Positions 9,820-18,464 of a DNA stretch of 47,907 nt are shown here, piece by piece. Location: assembly GCA_002720635.1 (NCBI GenBank), contig PBJD01000026.1, forward strand, positions 1 through 47,907, written 5' to 3'. The DNA is from Flavobacteriales bacterium (lineage in GTDB: Bacteria; Bacteroidota; Bacteroidia; Flavobacteriales_C; GCA-002722245). The notes beneath the pieces were generated by a model, which saw only the letters and a list, made by a program, of their open reading frames with translations, searched no databases and had not been told where the DNA came from. How positions within the stretch are numbered: position 1 is the first letter of the stretch; each line of letters begins with the position of its first letter. The translations under genes and the position numbers were made by a program.

Positions 9820-11169
9820 ATGATGAATAAATTTGATGAGCAAATACAGGCGTTTATGAGAAAAAGTGAGCTCCGAAATCCTAATGAGCCAGAGTTTATT
9901 CAAGCGGTTCATGAAGTTGCGGAGGCTGTTATTCCATTCATAGCTAAAAATAAGATATATAAGAAAGCAAATATCCTTGAAAGACTAATAGAGCCAGAAC
10001 GTATTATAATTTTTAGAGTCCCCTGGTTTACAGATAAAGGGGAATATATGGTGAACAGAGGATATCGAGTTGAAATGAATAGTGCTATTGGTCCATATAA
10101 AGGCGGTCTTCGTTTTCATCCTTCAGTGAATTTGTCAATATTAAAATTTTTAGCATTCGAGCAGGTTTTTAAAAATAGTTTAACAACACTTCCACTGGGA
10201 GGTGGTAAAGGTGGTTCAGATTTTAATCCAAAGGGTCGATCAGATAGAGAAATTATTGGGTTTTGCCAATCGTTTATGACAGAGTTAAGTCGTCATATTG
10301 GCCCGAATACAGACGTTCCTGCAGGTGATATTGGAGTTGGGTCAAGAGAGATTGGGTATTTGTTTGGACAGTATAAAAGAATTCAGAATGAATTCACTGG
10401 AGTACTTACAGGGAAAGGAACATCTTATGGGGGCTCATTGATCCGTCCAGAAGCTACTGGATATGGCGCAGTATATTTTGCTCAACAAATGTTGTTAAAG
10501 AATAAAATGGATTTCCAGGGACTTTCGGTCGTTATTTCTGGTTCAGGAAATGTTGCTCAGTTTGTTTGTGAAAAGGTAATTGAACTTGGAGGAATTCCTG
10601 TTTCAATGAGCGATTCTTCCGGGTTTATATATGATAAGGATGGAATAAATACTGAAAAACTAAAGTTTATAAAGAAATTAAAGAATGTAAAGCGAGGAAG
10701 AATTAAAGAATATGCAGCTCATTATGGTTGTGAGTATTATAAGGAACAAAAGCCATGGGGTATTAAATGTGATGTTGCTTTTCCTTGTGCTACTCAAAAT
10801 GAGCTTAATCATGTATCAGCAAATGAATTGGTTAAGAATGGCGTTAAGTGCGTGACAGAAGGTGCCAATATGCCTGCAACCCCTGAAGCTATTGAAGTAT
10901 TTCAAAAAAATAATGTTCTTTTTTCACCCGGAAAAGCGAGTAATGCCGGGGGGGTGGCTACTTCAGGATTGGAAATGTCACAAAATTCGTTGAGAATAAG
11001 TTGGTCAAGAGAAGAAGTTGATACACGATTAAAAGATATTATGATTGGTATTCATAATACCTGTGTTGAGTATGGAAAAGAGGGTAAACAAACAAATTAT
11101 GTGAAGGGAGCAAATATCGGAGGATTTATAAAGGTGGCTGATGCAATGATTGCACAAGGGCATGTTTAA
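9820..11169 (+). CDS. gdhA: Glutamate dehydrogenase (NADP-type hexameric family)
   Basis: PYKGGLRFHPSVNLSILKFLAFEQVFKNSLTTLPLGGGKGGSDFNPKG; VPAGDIGVGSREIGYLFGQYK; C-terminal GANIGGFIKVADAM. Confidence 0.96.
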   Translation: MMNKFDEQIQAFMRKSELRNPNEPEFIQAVHEVAEAVIPFIAKNKIYKKANILERLIEPERIIIFRVPWFTDKGEYMVNRGYRVEMNSAIGPYKGGLRFHPSVNLSILKFLAFEQVFKNSLTTLPLGGGKGGSDFNPKGRSDREIIGFCQSFMTELSRHIGPNTDVPAGDIGVGSREIGYLFGQYKRIQNEFTGVLTGKGTSYGGSLIRPEATGYGAVYFAQQMLLKNKMDFQGLSVVISGSGNVAQFVCEKVIELGGIPVSMSDSSGFIYDKDGINTEKLKFIKKLKNVKRGRIKEYAAHYGCEYYKEQKPWGIKCDVAFPCATQNELNHVSANELVKNGVKCVTEGANMPATPEAIEVFQKNNVLFSPGKASNAGGVATSGLEMSQNSLRISWSREEVDTRLKDIMIGIHNTCVEYGKEGKQTNYVKGANIGGFIKVADAMIAQGHV

Positions 11170-11209
11170 TAACTTTTTCTTAAATTTGAAATCAGAAAGA
11201 GAAAAAGTT

Positions 11210-11635
11210 ATGTTTAAAAATAGTAAATCAGAGGATATGGGTGTACCAGAAAATTTCGATACGAATACAATTGACAGAATTGCAGAAGGAACTACAGTAG
11301 AAGGGTCGGTGAATTCAACTAAAAGCATTCGTATTGATGGAAAAGTAAAAGGTTCCGTTTTTTGTGCAGGTCGAGTTGTTATTGGTCAAACAGGTTTGAT
11401 TGAAGGTGAGGTGGAATGTGATTCTGCAGATGTTGAAGGAACTTTAAATTCAACAGTAAGGGTAACAGGATTACTGGAATTAAAATCTACTGCTGTAATT
11501 AACGGAGATTCGCAAGTTGGTAAATTAAAAGTTGACCCAGGTGCTGAGATTAATGGTAAACTTGATATGGGTGGAACTGTAAAATCTATATCAAATACTG
11601 ATTCGGTAGATACATCTGTTGAAAAGACAGCATAA
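11210..11635 (+). CDS. Bactofilin family (polymer-forming) cytoskeletal protein
   Basis: GTTVEGSVNSTKSIRIDGKVKGSVFCAGRVVIGQTGLIEGEVECDSADVEGTL beta-helix repeats; ATG 11210 preferred over the 11150 start that overlaps gdhA. Confidence 0.9.
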   Translation: MFKNSKSEDMGVPENFDTNTIDRIAEGTTVEGSVNSTKSIRIDGKVKGSVFCAGRVVIGQTGLIEGEVECDSADVEGTLNSTVRVTGLLELKSTAVINGDSQVGKLKVDPGAEINGKLDMGGTVKSISNTDSVDTSVEKTA

Positions 11636-11702
11636 GAACAAAAAAAACAGTTATTTATATCAAGTATGGTGCTTTGTTTTCTGAACTCAGGATCTCAGGC
11701 TT

Positions 11703-12461
11703 TTATTCGTGGATTATCATAACAGGTAGTGTCGGGGATCGGGCAAATTCTTCGGAATGGTTCTTTCTGAACAGCTTATCCATAAAACCGTGTTCTCTTC
11801 TTATAAGAACCAGTAAGTTATTATCATCTTTATGGTCGAGATAAAATTTGATTCCTTTTGACACAGAGGATTTTCTTATTTTTTTGAATGAGTGTCGGAT
11901 CTCCCTGCCAAAGTATTTATCCTCCCACCTCTTTTCTGTCTTTGTATGTGGGTTGGTTTTTTTGTTGGAAGTTTTAACGTGTGCTATCCTTATACTACTG
12001 TCCGTGCTTAACGCTATTTTTTTTAGTAAATCAAGTGAATTGGGGTTAATCAATGGCTTAAAATCACTGGCCCAAAGGATTTTATTCAAAGATTCATAAT
12101 GTGTGTCTTCAGGAATAATAAGTATCGGAGTATTGGTTTGAAGCATTAAATTACTTGTGTTGCTTCCTTTAAAAAGTTTTTTGATCCCTTGAGCTCCTTT
12201 TGTTCCCATTATAATAAGATCGATTTTATTTCTTGCTTCATAAGATTCAAAACCAGAAAATAAATCGCCTGCAATAAGCTCTAATTTAAATTCAAATGGA
12301 AAATGGGTTTTGAATTTTTCAACTCTTCTTTTGGGTCTGTTTTTGTTGTAAGCATGCAGGCATGTAATGGAGAAATTAAATTCTTTTTGGAATTCAATCG
12401 CGTAACTCATAGCACTATATGAAGTCTTAGAGAAGTCTATGGGAATAAGAACATTTAACAC
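11703..12461 (-). CDS. Universal stress protein (UspA) family
   Basis: MLNVLIPIDFSKTSYSAMSYAIEF; LIIMGTKGAQGIKKLFKGSNTSNLMLQTNTPILIIPE. Confidence 0.9.
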   Translation of the reverse strand: MLNVLIPIDFSKTSYSAMSYAIEFQKEFNFSITCLHAYNKNRPKRRVEKFKTHFPFEFKLELIAGDLFSGFESYEARNKIDLIIMGTKGAQGIKKLFKGSNTSNLMLQTNTPILIIPEDTHYESLNKILWASDFKPLINPNSLDLLKKIALSTDSSIRIAHVKTSNKKTNPHTKTEKRWEDKYFGREIRHSFKKIRKSSVSKGIKFYLDHKDDNNLLVLIRREHGFMDKLFRKNHSEEFARSPTLPVMIIHE

Positions 12462-12486
12462 CTAACTTTCCTCTTGTCTGCCGGGA

Positions 12487-12494
12487 CAAATTTA
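12487..12494 (-). promoter_or_regulatory. Putative -7 element TAAATTTG upstream of the UspA gene
   Basis: Minus strand TAAATTTG (TAnnTTTG) 25 nt upstream of the start codon. Confidence 0.35.
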
Positions 12495-12555
12495 TCGATT
12501 TAAGTTACGATGATTTTAAATAAAACCCAAAGGGAAAATAAGTTAATACTTGCTT

Positions 12556-13104
12556 TTATGCGACCATTTTATATTTTTCCAGAAAATCAGTCCAATTCCA
12601 TATATAATTTTTAGTTGCCTCTTCAATAGATTTAATTATAATTGGATTAGGAGTATTGATTTTTTGAAAATGGTCCAGCTGGCAGTTATTTATTCCGTAT
12701 TTATTGAAAATTGCAGTTGCCATTGATTTTGGAAGATCGTTATTTGTTTTTTCTAAACTTGTAATATAATCTTCGTAATTGTTTATTTGCTCAAGAGTTA
12801 AATCATGTTCTCTGCCTTCTAAGCTTTCAATAAATTCATCAATTACCAAAATCCGCATTCTGTTCAACTGATTGGATTCAAAATGATATTGTAAATTGTA
12901 AAGGTTGGTGCTGAAAACTATGTATAAAAACCATTCCATTTGATTGGGTTTTATTTTGGGACTTTCCATCAATTCTGGAACTTCATTTAGAAATTCTGAT
13001 AGGGTTGGAAAAGTCTTTTCGGCAAGTTCATTTAAAGTACCCACGAAAACTTTGGCAACATGTTGCTCCTTCAACCTTTTTTTTCCCAATAATGAAAATG
13101 GCAT
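12556..13104 (-). CDS. Hypothetical protein
   Basis: 182 aa open frame with a clear promoter-like region upstream; no family recognised. Confidence 0.65.
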   Translation of the reverse strand: MPFSLLGKKRLKEQHVAKVFVGTLNELAEKTFPTLSEFLNEVPELMESPKIKPNQMEWFLYIVFSTNLYNLQYHFESNQLNRMRILVIDEFIESLEGREHDLTLEQINNYEDYITSLEKTNNDLPKSMATAIFNKYGINNCQLDHFQKINTPNPIIIKSIEEATKNYIWNWTDFLEKYKMVA

Positions 13105-13126
13105 TTATCTTCGATTTTATTAAAAT

Positions 13127-13134
13127 CAAATATA
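13127..13134 (-). promoter_or_regulatory. Putative -7 element TATATTTG for the 12556-13104 gene
   Basis: Exact TAnnTTTG on minus strand 22 nt upstream of the start codon, with a palindrome further upstream. Confidence 0.5.
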
Positions 13135-13152
13135 GTTGACAGGTTTTACTCT

Positions 13153-13169
13153 GATGTTAAGTTAACATC
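13153..13169. promoter_or_regulatory. Palindromic putative operator GATGTTAA-g-TTAACATC
   Basis: Perfect 8-bp inverted repeat with 1-bp centre, about 27 bp upstream of the -7 element. Confidence 0.5.
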
Positions 13170-13201
13170 GAATTTATTAACGCTTAAAAGTGAATTGCAG
13201 G

Positions 13202-13768
13202 TTAATTAATTTCAAGTTCTTTTTCAAGAATACTTGCTTTGGTGAATAGAAGCTTATTTTCGAGTTCATGGTGAGTTTCTAAATCAGCATCAAATTCTTT
13301 TAATTTAAAATACAGGAAATGAATAGAGGGTTCAGCGTCTTGTGGAGCAGTGAAATTATTTGTTAACTCCTTGATTCTATCCATAATATGATGACTATCA
13401 TCGTGGTCATCTTCCATCATTTCGATTGGTTTGGATAAAGTTCCGAAATTAGAGGGCTCTACTTTTGATCCTACAGATTTACTTACTGCCAATTTCTTAA
13501 AGTAAGGAAATAAAACCTCCTCTTCTTTCACTAAATGAATTGCTAAATCATCTGTGAACTTAGTAAATAGAAGTTTAATTTCTCTTATTACATCACTTTG
13601 AGTAGTATAATCCAGTTTATCAATAAGTTTCAGAATTAATGGGTAATTTGCTTTTAGATAAGCATGATGAGTATTCATAATATGATCAACTAAATCATCT
13701 AAATTCCATGATTTTAACATGTCAAAATACTCTTCGGATTGTATCATATTACAAAAACTTTTCTGCAA
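13202..13768 (-). CDS. Hemerythrin-domain protein (RIC/ScdA-YtfE-like di-iron repair family)
   Basis: DHIMNTHHAYLKANYPLILKLIDKL, HLVKEEEVLFPYFKKL, MEDDHDDSHHIMDRIKELT, HHELENKLLF: spaced His/Glu ligands of hemerythrin-like domains. Confidence 0.85.
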   Translation of the reverse strand: MQKSFCNMIQSEEYFDMLKSWNLDDLVDHIMNTHHAYLKANYPLILKLIDKLDYTTQSDVIREIKLLFTKFTDDLAIHLVKEEEVLFPYFKKLAVSKSVGSKVEPSNFGTLSKPIEMMEDDHDDSHHIMDRIKELTNNFTAPQDAEPSIHFLYFKLKEFDADLETHHELENKLLFTKASILEKELEIN

Positions 13769-13841
13769 AATAATAATAAATGATTACTATATGAACCTTT
13801 AAGCTATAAAAAACTGTTATATAATATAGTAAACATTTATT

Positions 13842-16325
13842 ATGAGTCATTCTTATTCAGACAATTGGACGAAATTGCTGACCTATTTTCAAAATGATGA
13901 ACTTGCTGCAAAAGTCTGGGTTGAAAAATATGCATTGAAATCTTCAAAAGGAAATTTGATTGAGTCTACTCCTGAAGATATGCACAAAAGATTAGCAAAA
14001 GAGTTTTATCGCATTGAAAAAAAATACATAAAAAACGAGTTGAAAAATGAAAATCTTTCGGAGTATGGAAAGGAAAGAAAACCTCTGACTTACACAACTA
14101 TTTTAAATTTATTTAATGAGTTTAAATACCTTATTCCTCAGGGAAGTGTAATGTCCAATTTAGGTGCAAAAAGTCAATTTTCTTCGTTGTCAAATTGTGT
14201 TGTGCTTCCCGACGTATTTGATTCGTATGGTGGAATATTATTTTCAGACCAACAGCTTGCTCAATTGTTCAAAAGACGATGTGGTGTTGGTTTAGATATA
14301 TCCAGTTTAAGGCCTGCTCATGAAGATGTTCAGAATTCAGCGATAACTACTTCTGGTGCAGTTTCTTTTATGGAAAGATTTTCCAATACAACACGAGAAG
14401 TAGCTCAACAGGGAAGAAGAGGAGCTTTGATGATAACTATGGATGTGAGGCATCCTGAAATTTTGGAATTTATACATTCTAAAAAAGATTTAAATAAAAT
14501 AACCGGAGCGAATATCAGTGTGAAAATTACAAATGATTTTATGCGATCGGTGCAAGAAAATAAGAGTTTTATTTTGCAATGGCCAGTTGATGCGATCAAT
14601 CCCACACTTAAAAAGGAAGTCAAGGCAAAGGATATATGGAATCAAATTATTAACTCTGCTCATAGCTCAGGAGAGCCAGGTGTTTTGTTTTGGGACCAAC
14701 AGCATGCCTACAGTACTTCATCTATATATCCTCAGTTCAAGAACACGTCTACGAATCCCTGTTCCGAAATTGCTATGCAAGGTGGCGATAGTTGCCGTTT
14801 AATGGCGATAAATTTGTATTCTTTTGTAGAAAGTCCTTTTCGTAAAACAGCAAAATTTAACTTTGAAAAGTTGTATGAAATAGCTTACGAGGGCATGAGG
14901 TTGATGGATGATTTAGTGGACTTAGAACTTGAACACATTACAACAATCCTGGAAAAAATAAATTCAGACATTCAACCCCGTTATATAAAAGATGCAGAGA
15001 AAAGAACCTGGGAGCTGTTGTATGAAAATTGTATTGAAGGGAGAAGAGTAGGTTTAGGTTTTACGGGCTTAGCAGATGCGTTAGCGGCTTTGGGAGTTGG
15101 TTATGCTTCGGAAGATGCTCGTTTGAAAATTGATGCTGTTATGCGTGTTAAATTTCAAGGAGAAATTGATTCTACCATAGACATGGCTATTCAGCGGGGG
15201 TGCTTTTCAGGGTATAACGCTGAAATTGAAAAACAATCCGATTTTGTTAGTAAAATGATGTTCCTCGAGTTTCGGGAAGCATGGGAAAGAATGCAAAAGT
15301 ATGGAAGAAGAAATGTTTCTTTTAGCACTGTCGCACCAACTGGAACGTTAAGTATACTTTCAAGAACCTCATCAGGAATTGAACCTGTTTATAGTTTGTC
15401 TTACAAAAGGAGAAAAAAAGTAAACGAGCATACCTCAAAGTCAAATCTTGATGAGTTGGGAGATTATTGGGAGGAATTTGAAGTTCTACATCCTAAATTA
15501 TTGGAATGGAAAAAAGTTCATCCTGAAAAGTCACTTGAGGATTCACCTTATTATGGGAATACGGCTTATGAAATAAATTGGAAGGAAAGGATTATGATAC
15601 AAAAAACAGTTCAAAAATATACTACACATTCCATTAGTAGTACTATCAACCTTAATTCGGATGCATCAGTCAATCAAGTAAAAAATATTTATTTAAAAGC
15701 ATGGGAGGAAGGGTTAAAAGGTATTACTGTTTATAGAGATGGGTCACGAGATGGTGTTTTGATATCTACTGATAAGAAAGGGGAAGTTGTAAAGAGGCCA
15801 AAGACAATTGCATGTAAAGTTATTCGGTTTAAAAATGAGAAAGAAAACTGGATTGCAGTTATTGGACTGTTGAATGAAAAGCCCTATGAAATATTTACCG
15901 GAAAAATTAATAGTGATTTTAATGTTCCCGATTATGTGAGTAAGGGATGGGTTCTAAAGGTTCGTGAGGCAAAAGAAAAAAGATATGATTTTCGGTATGA
16001 AGATGTTTCTGGAAATAGTATTACCATAGAAGGTTTGTCCAGAGCATTTAATAGTGAATACTGGAATTATGCAAAGCTTATATCAGGAATGTTGAGGTTA
16101 AATATTCCTGTTGAACAAGTTGTTAAACTGGTAGAAGAATTAAACTTATATGATTCTACCATTAATACATGGAAAAATGGTGTGTCCAGAGCATTAAGAA
16201 ATTTCATAAAACCAGGGCTTAAGAGAGAAGGAAGTGTATGTCCTTCTTGTTCCAGTGAGAATGCTTTGGTTTATCAGGACGGGTGTTTACAATGTATAGA
16301 TTGTGGTTTTACAGAGTGCAGTTAA
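13842..16325 (+). CDS. nrdJ: Adenosylcobalamin-dependent (class II) ribonucleoside-diphosphate reductase
   Basis: FKRRCGVGLDISSLRPAHE, GRRGALMITMDVRHPEILEFI, NPCSEIAMQGGDSCRLMAINLY, APTGTLSILSRTSSGIEPVYSLSYKRR; C-terminal zinc ribbon CPSCSSENALVYQDGCLQCIDCGFTEC. Confidence 0.93.
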   Translation: MSHSYSDNWTKLLTYFQNDELAAKVWVEKYALKSSKGNLIESTPEDMHKRLAKEFYRIEKKYIKNELKNENLSEYGKERKPLTYTTILNLFNEFKYLIPQGSVMSNLGAKSQFSSLSNCVVLPDVFDSYGGILFSDQQLAQLFKRRCGVGLDISSLRPAHEDVQNSAITTSGAVSFMERFSNTTREVAQQGRRGALMITMDVRHPEILEFIHSKKDLNKITGANISVKITNDFMRSVQENKSFILQWPVDAINPTLKKEVKAKDIWNQIINSAHSSGEPGVLFWDQQHAYSTSSIYPQFKNTSTNPCSEIAMQGGDSCRLMAINLYSFVESPFRKTAKFNFEKLYEIAYEGMRLMDDLVDLELEHITTILEKINSDIQPRYIKDAEKRTWELLYENCIEGRRVGLGFTGLADALAALGVGYASEDARLKIDAVMRVKFQGEIDSTIDMAIQRGCFSGYNAEIEKQSDFVSKMMFLEFREAWERMQKYGRRNVSFSTVAPTGTLSILSRTSSGIEPVYSLSYKRRKKVNEHTSKSNLDELGDYWEEFEVLHPKLLEWKKVHPEKSLEDSPYYGNTAYEINWKERIMIQKTVQKYTTHSISSTINLNSDASVNQVKNIYLKAWEEGLKGITVYRDGSRDGVLISTDKKGEVVKRPKTIACKVIRFKNEKENWIAVIGLLNEKPYEIFTGKINSDFNVPDYVSKGWVLKVREAKEKRYDFRYEDVSGNSITIEGLSRAFNSEYWNYAKLISGMLRLNIPVEQVVKLVEELNLYDSTINTWKNGVSRALRNFIKPGLKREGSVCPSCSSENALVYQDGCLQCIDCGFTECS

Positions 16326-16407
16326 TTGACTATTTAAGAAGTGTTTAACTTAAAATCGGTTATTTATGACGATATTTTATAGTTAAATTAGTGATGAGGA
16401 TATACTC

Positions 16408-17148
16408 ATGAGATTAGATAATTATTTAGTTGAGGTAAAAGGAATTCGAAGCCGAAGTTGGGCAAAGAAGCTGATTCAGGACCAAAAGGTTTTGGTGAAT
16501 AACATTCCTGCTAAAAAAGCCGGAGTTATCATAGAGGAAAAAGATGTCGTTGAAGTATTAGAGGATTTTAAATTTGTTAGTCGAGGAGGGTATAAGCTGG
16601 AGAAAGCATTGGAGTTATTTGATATTCAGGTAAAAGAACGTGTTTGTCTGGATGTAGGAGCAAGCACAGGAGGGTTTACAGATTGTTTGCTGCAAAATGG
16701 AGCAAGGTTGGTTTATGGAATTGATGTGGGTAGTGGTCAGATGGATGAAAAGATTAAAAACGATTCCAGGGTAGTATGCCTTGAAAAGATAAATGCTCGA
16801 AGACTGGATGATTTAATTCGAACAAAACTATTGGCTCCTTTTCAACCGCAGCCAAATTTAATTGTAGCAGATTTATCCTTCATTTCATTGACACTGGTTT
16901 TAAAAGCAGTGGTTAATGCGGTTGCAAAAAATGCTGAATTTATAGTATTAATAAAACCGCAATTTGAATTAGGGCAAGAAGCACTCAATAAAAAGGGAGT
17001 TGTCACGGATAATCGAATAAGAATAGAAGCGTTATCTAAAATTCAATCTTTTTGTCAACAAAATGGTTGGTCTGTAAAAGCTTCAGCTCAGTCTCCAATA
17101 AAGGGAGGGGACGGTAATGTTGAGTATATTATGCATTTCCAGTCATAA
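16408..17148 (+). CDS. tlyA: TlyA family RNA methyltransferase (hemolysin A-like)
   Basis: N-terminal S4 domain (MRLDNYLVEVKGIRSRSWAKKLIQDQKVLVNN) plus VCLDVGASTGGFTDCLLQNGARLVYGIDVGSGQ. Confidence 0.93.
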   Translation: MRLDNYLVEVKGIRSRSWAKKLIQDQKVLVNNIPAKKAGVIIEEKDVVEVLEDFKFVSRGGYKLEKALELFDIQVKERVCLDVGASTGGFTDCLLQNGARLVYGIDVGSGQMDEKIKNDSRVVCLEKINARRLDDLIRTKLLAPFQPQPNLIVADLSFISLTLVLKAVVNAVAKNAEFIVLIKPQFELGQEALNKKGVVTDNRIRIEALSKIQSFCQQNGWSVKASAQSPIKGGDGNVEYIMHFQS

Positions 17149-17154
17149 TGTGAT

Positions 17155-17162
17155 TATATTTG
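17155..17162 (+). promoter_or_regulatory. Putative -7 element TATATTTG
   Basis: Exact TAnnTTTG 16 nt upstream of the 17179 ATG. Confidence 0.4.
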
Positions 17163-17178
17163 CTTTTTATTTATATGA

Positions 17179-17760
17179 ATGGAAAAACAAGATTTTGATT
17201 CGATAAATTTTCAAGATATCCCCTCTGAGTTTTATTGCGACTCCAATGATTCTGTGTTTGAAGAATGTACATTCTGTAGAAAAAAATTGTTTACGAGTTC
17301 TGAGGCCTATATGATTGAAAAATCATTTAAAATAAACCAGAATAACGGGAAGAAAAACACAGTGTTTGAATACGCCATATGTATGTCTTGTAATCTCAAG
17401 AAAATGAATGCTATGAGTTCGGAAAGTGTTTCCAACATTAAGTCGTATATGCAAGAGAATTTTAGCCAGGAGGATTGGGAATTAAAAACAAATTCAGGGG
17501 TGAATTTATTTGAAAAATGTGCTGTAACGGGTAAAAATGTTGAAGAACTTTCAGAGTATAATATTATTGGTCAGTTCTTTTCAAACAAAATGGTTCTGGG
17601 TCATTTTCCGATTCTTTTGAGCCCTTCAATAGGAGAAGAAATTCAGGAGTTACTTTCTCAAGAAACAAAAGATGAATTTGATGATTTTATGAATACTATT
17701 AATGATGTTCCTCCTGAGCTTAAAGAATTATTTAAAACAAAAAGACCGGTAATTGTATAA
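17179..17760 (+). CDS. Hypothetical Cys-rich (probable zinc-binding) protein
   Basis: EECTFCRKKLF...YAICMSCNLKKM...EKCAVTGKN: CxxC pairs; coupled to the next gene (TAATG). Confidence 0.7.
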   Translation: MEKQDFDSINFQDIPSEFYCDSNDSVFEECTFCRKKLFTSSEAYMIEKSFKINQNNGKKNTVFEYAICMSCNLKKMNAMSSESVSNIKSYMQENFSQEDWELKTNSGVNLFEKCAVTGKNVEELSEYNIIGQFFSNKMVLGHFPILLSPSIGEEIQELLSQETKDEFDDFMNTINDVPPELKELFKTKRPVIV

Positions 17761-18464
17761 TGCAACTTCGGAAAAATAAAATAGCTATTGGTGGGTATCG
17801 ATATGTGAGTAAATTCTTTTTGCTCATTTTTGGTCCGAGGTTGTTTAAAGGCTTAAATGAAATTTTGTTTTGGAGATATAAAAAAATTGTTGAAGGTAAA
17901 TTGAACAACATTCACTTTGAAGAATTTTTTACTACTTTTTTTGAATTGTCTTATGATGATTACGAAGGAAAAAAAATTATAGATTTAGGCTGTGGCCCAA
18001 GAGGAAGTCTGGAATGGGCCAACAACACCAAAGAAAGATATGGTTTAGACCCATTAGCTGATAAATATGTTAAAATGGAAGGTAAAAATCATTCAATGAA
18101 TTATGTTCGTTCGGGTGCTGAGAAAATCCCATTTGATAGCAATTATTTTGATTTTGTCTCATCTTTAAATTCGCTGGACCATGTTGATGATCTGGATACG
18201 TGTATTCAGGAAATTAAGCGTGTTGTAAAAAGTAAGGGCAAGTTTCTATTAATTGCAGACATTCATTCTTTCCCTACAGTTGCTGAACCAAGTAATTTTG
18301 ATTGGGACATATCAGAAAAATTTAAACCTGAATTTACGGTTGAACTGGAAAAACATTTCGAAGGAAGTAATATGTATAAAAGTTTACGTGAGAATGTTCC
18401 TTTTAATCATAGCGATACATCTGATCGATATGGGATTCTTGCATTGAAGCTGGTTAAGAATTAA
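17760..18464 (+). CDS. SAM-dependent class I methyltransferase
   Basis: KIIDLGCGPRGSLEWA motif I, FDFVSSLNSLDHVDDLDTCIQEIKRVVKSKGKFLLI. Confidence 0.88.
   Translation: MQLRKNKIAIGGYRYVSKFFLLIFGPRLFKGLNEILFWRYKKIVEGKLNNIHFEEFFTTFFELSYDDYEGKKIIDLGCGPRGSLEWANNTKERYGLDPLADKYVKMEGKNHSMNYVRSGAEKIPFDSNYFDFVSSLNSLDHVDDLDTCIQEIKRVVKSKGKFLLIADIHSFPTVAEPSNFDWDISEKFKPEFTVELEKHFEGSNMYKSLRENVPFNHSDTSDRYGILALKLVKN

Noticed and set aside
11029-11328. 99-aa antisense ORF across the gdhA/bactofilin junction
   Set aside because: Overlaps two confident genes on the other strand; no recognisable domain.
12487-12512. Second possible operator (CGATTTAAGTTACGATG) upstream of UspA
   Set aside because: Shares only the AT-rich core TTAAGTTA with the 13153 palindrome, is not a good inverted repeat and lies too close to the -7 box.
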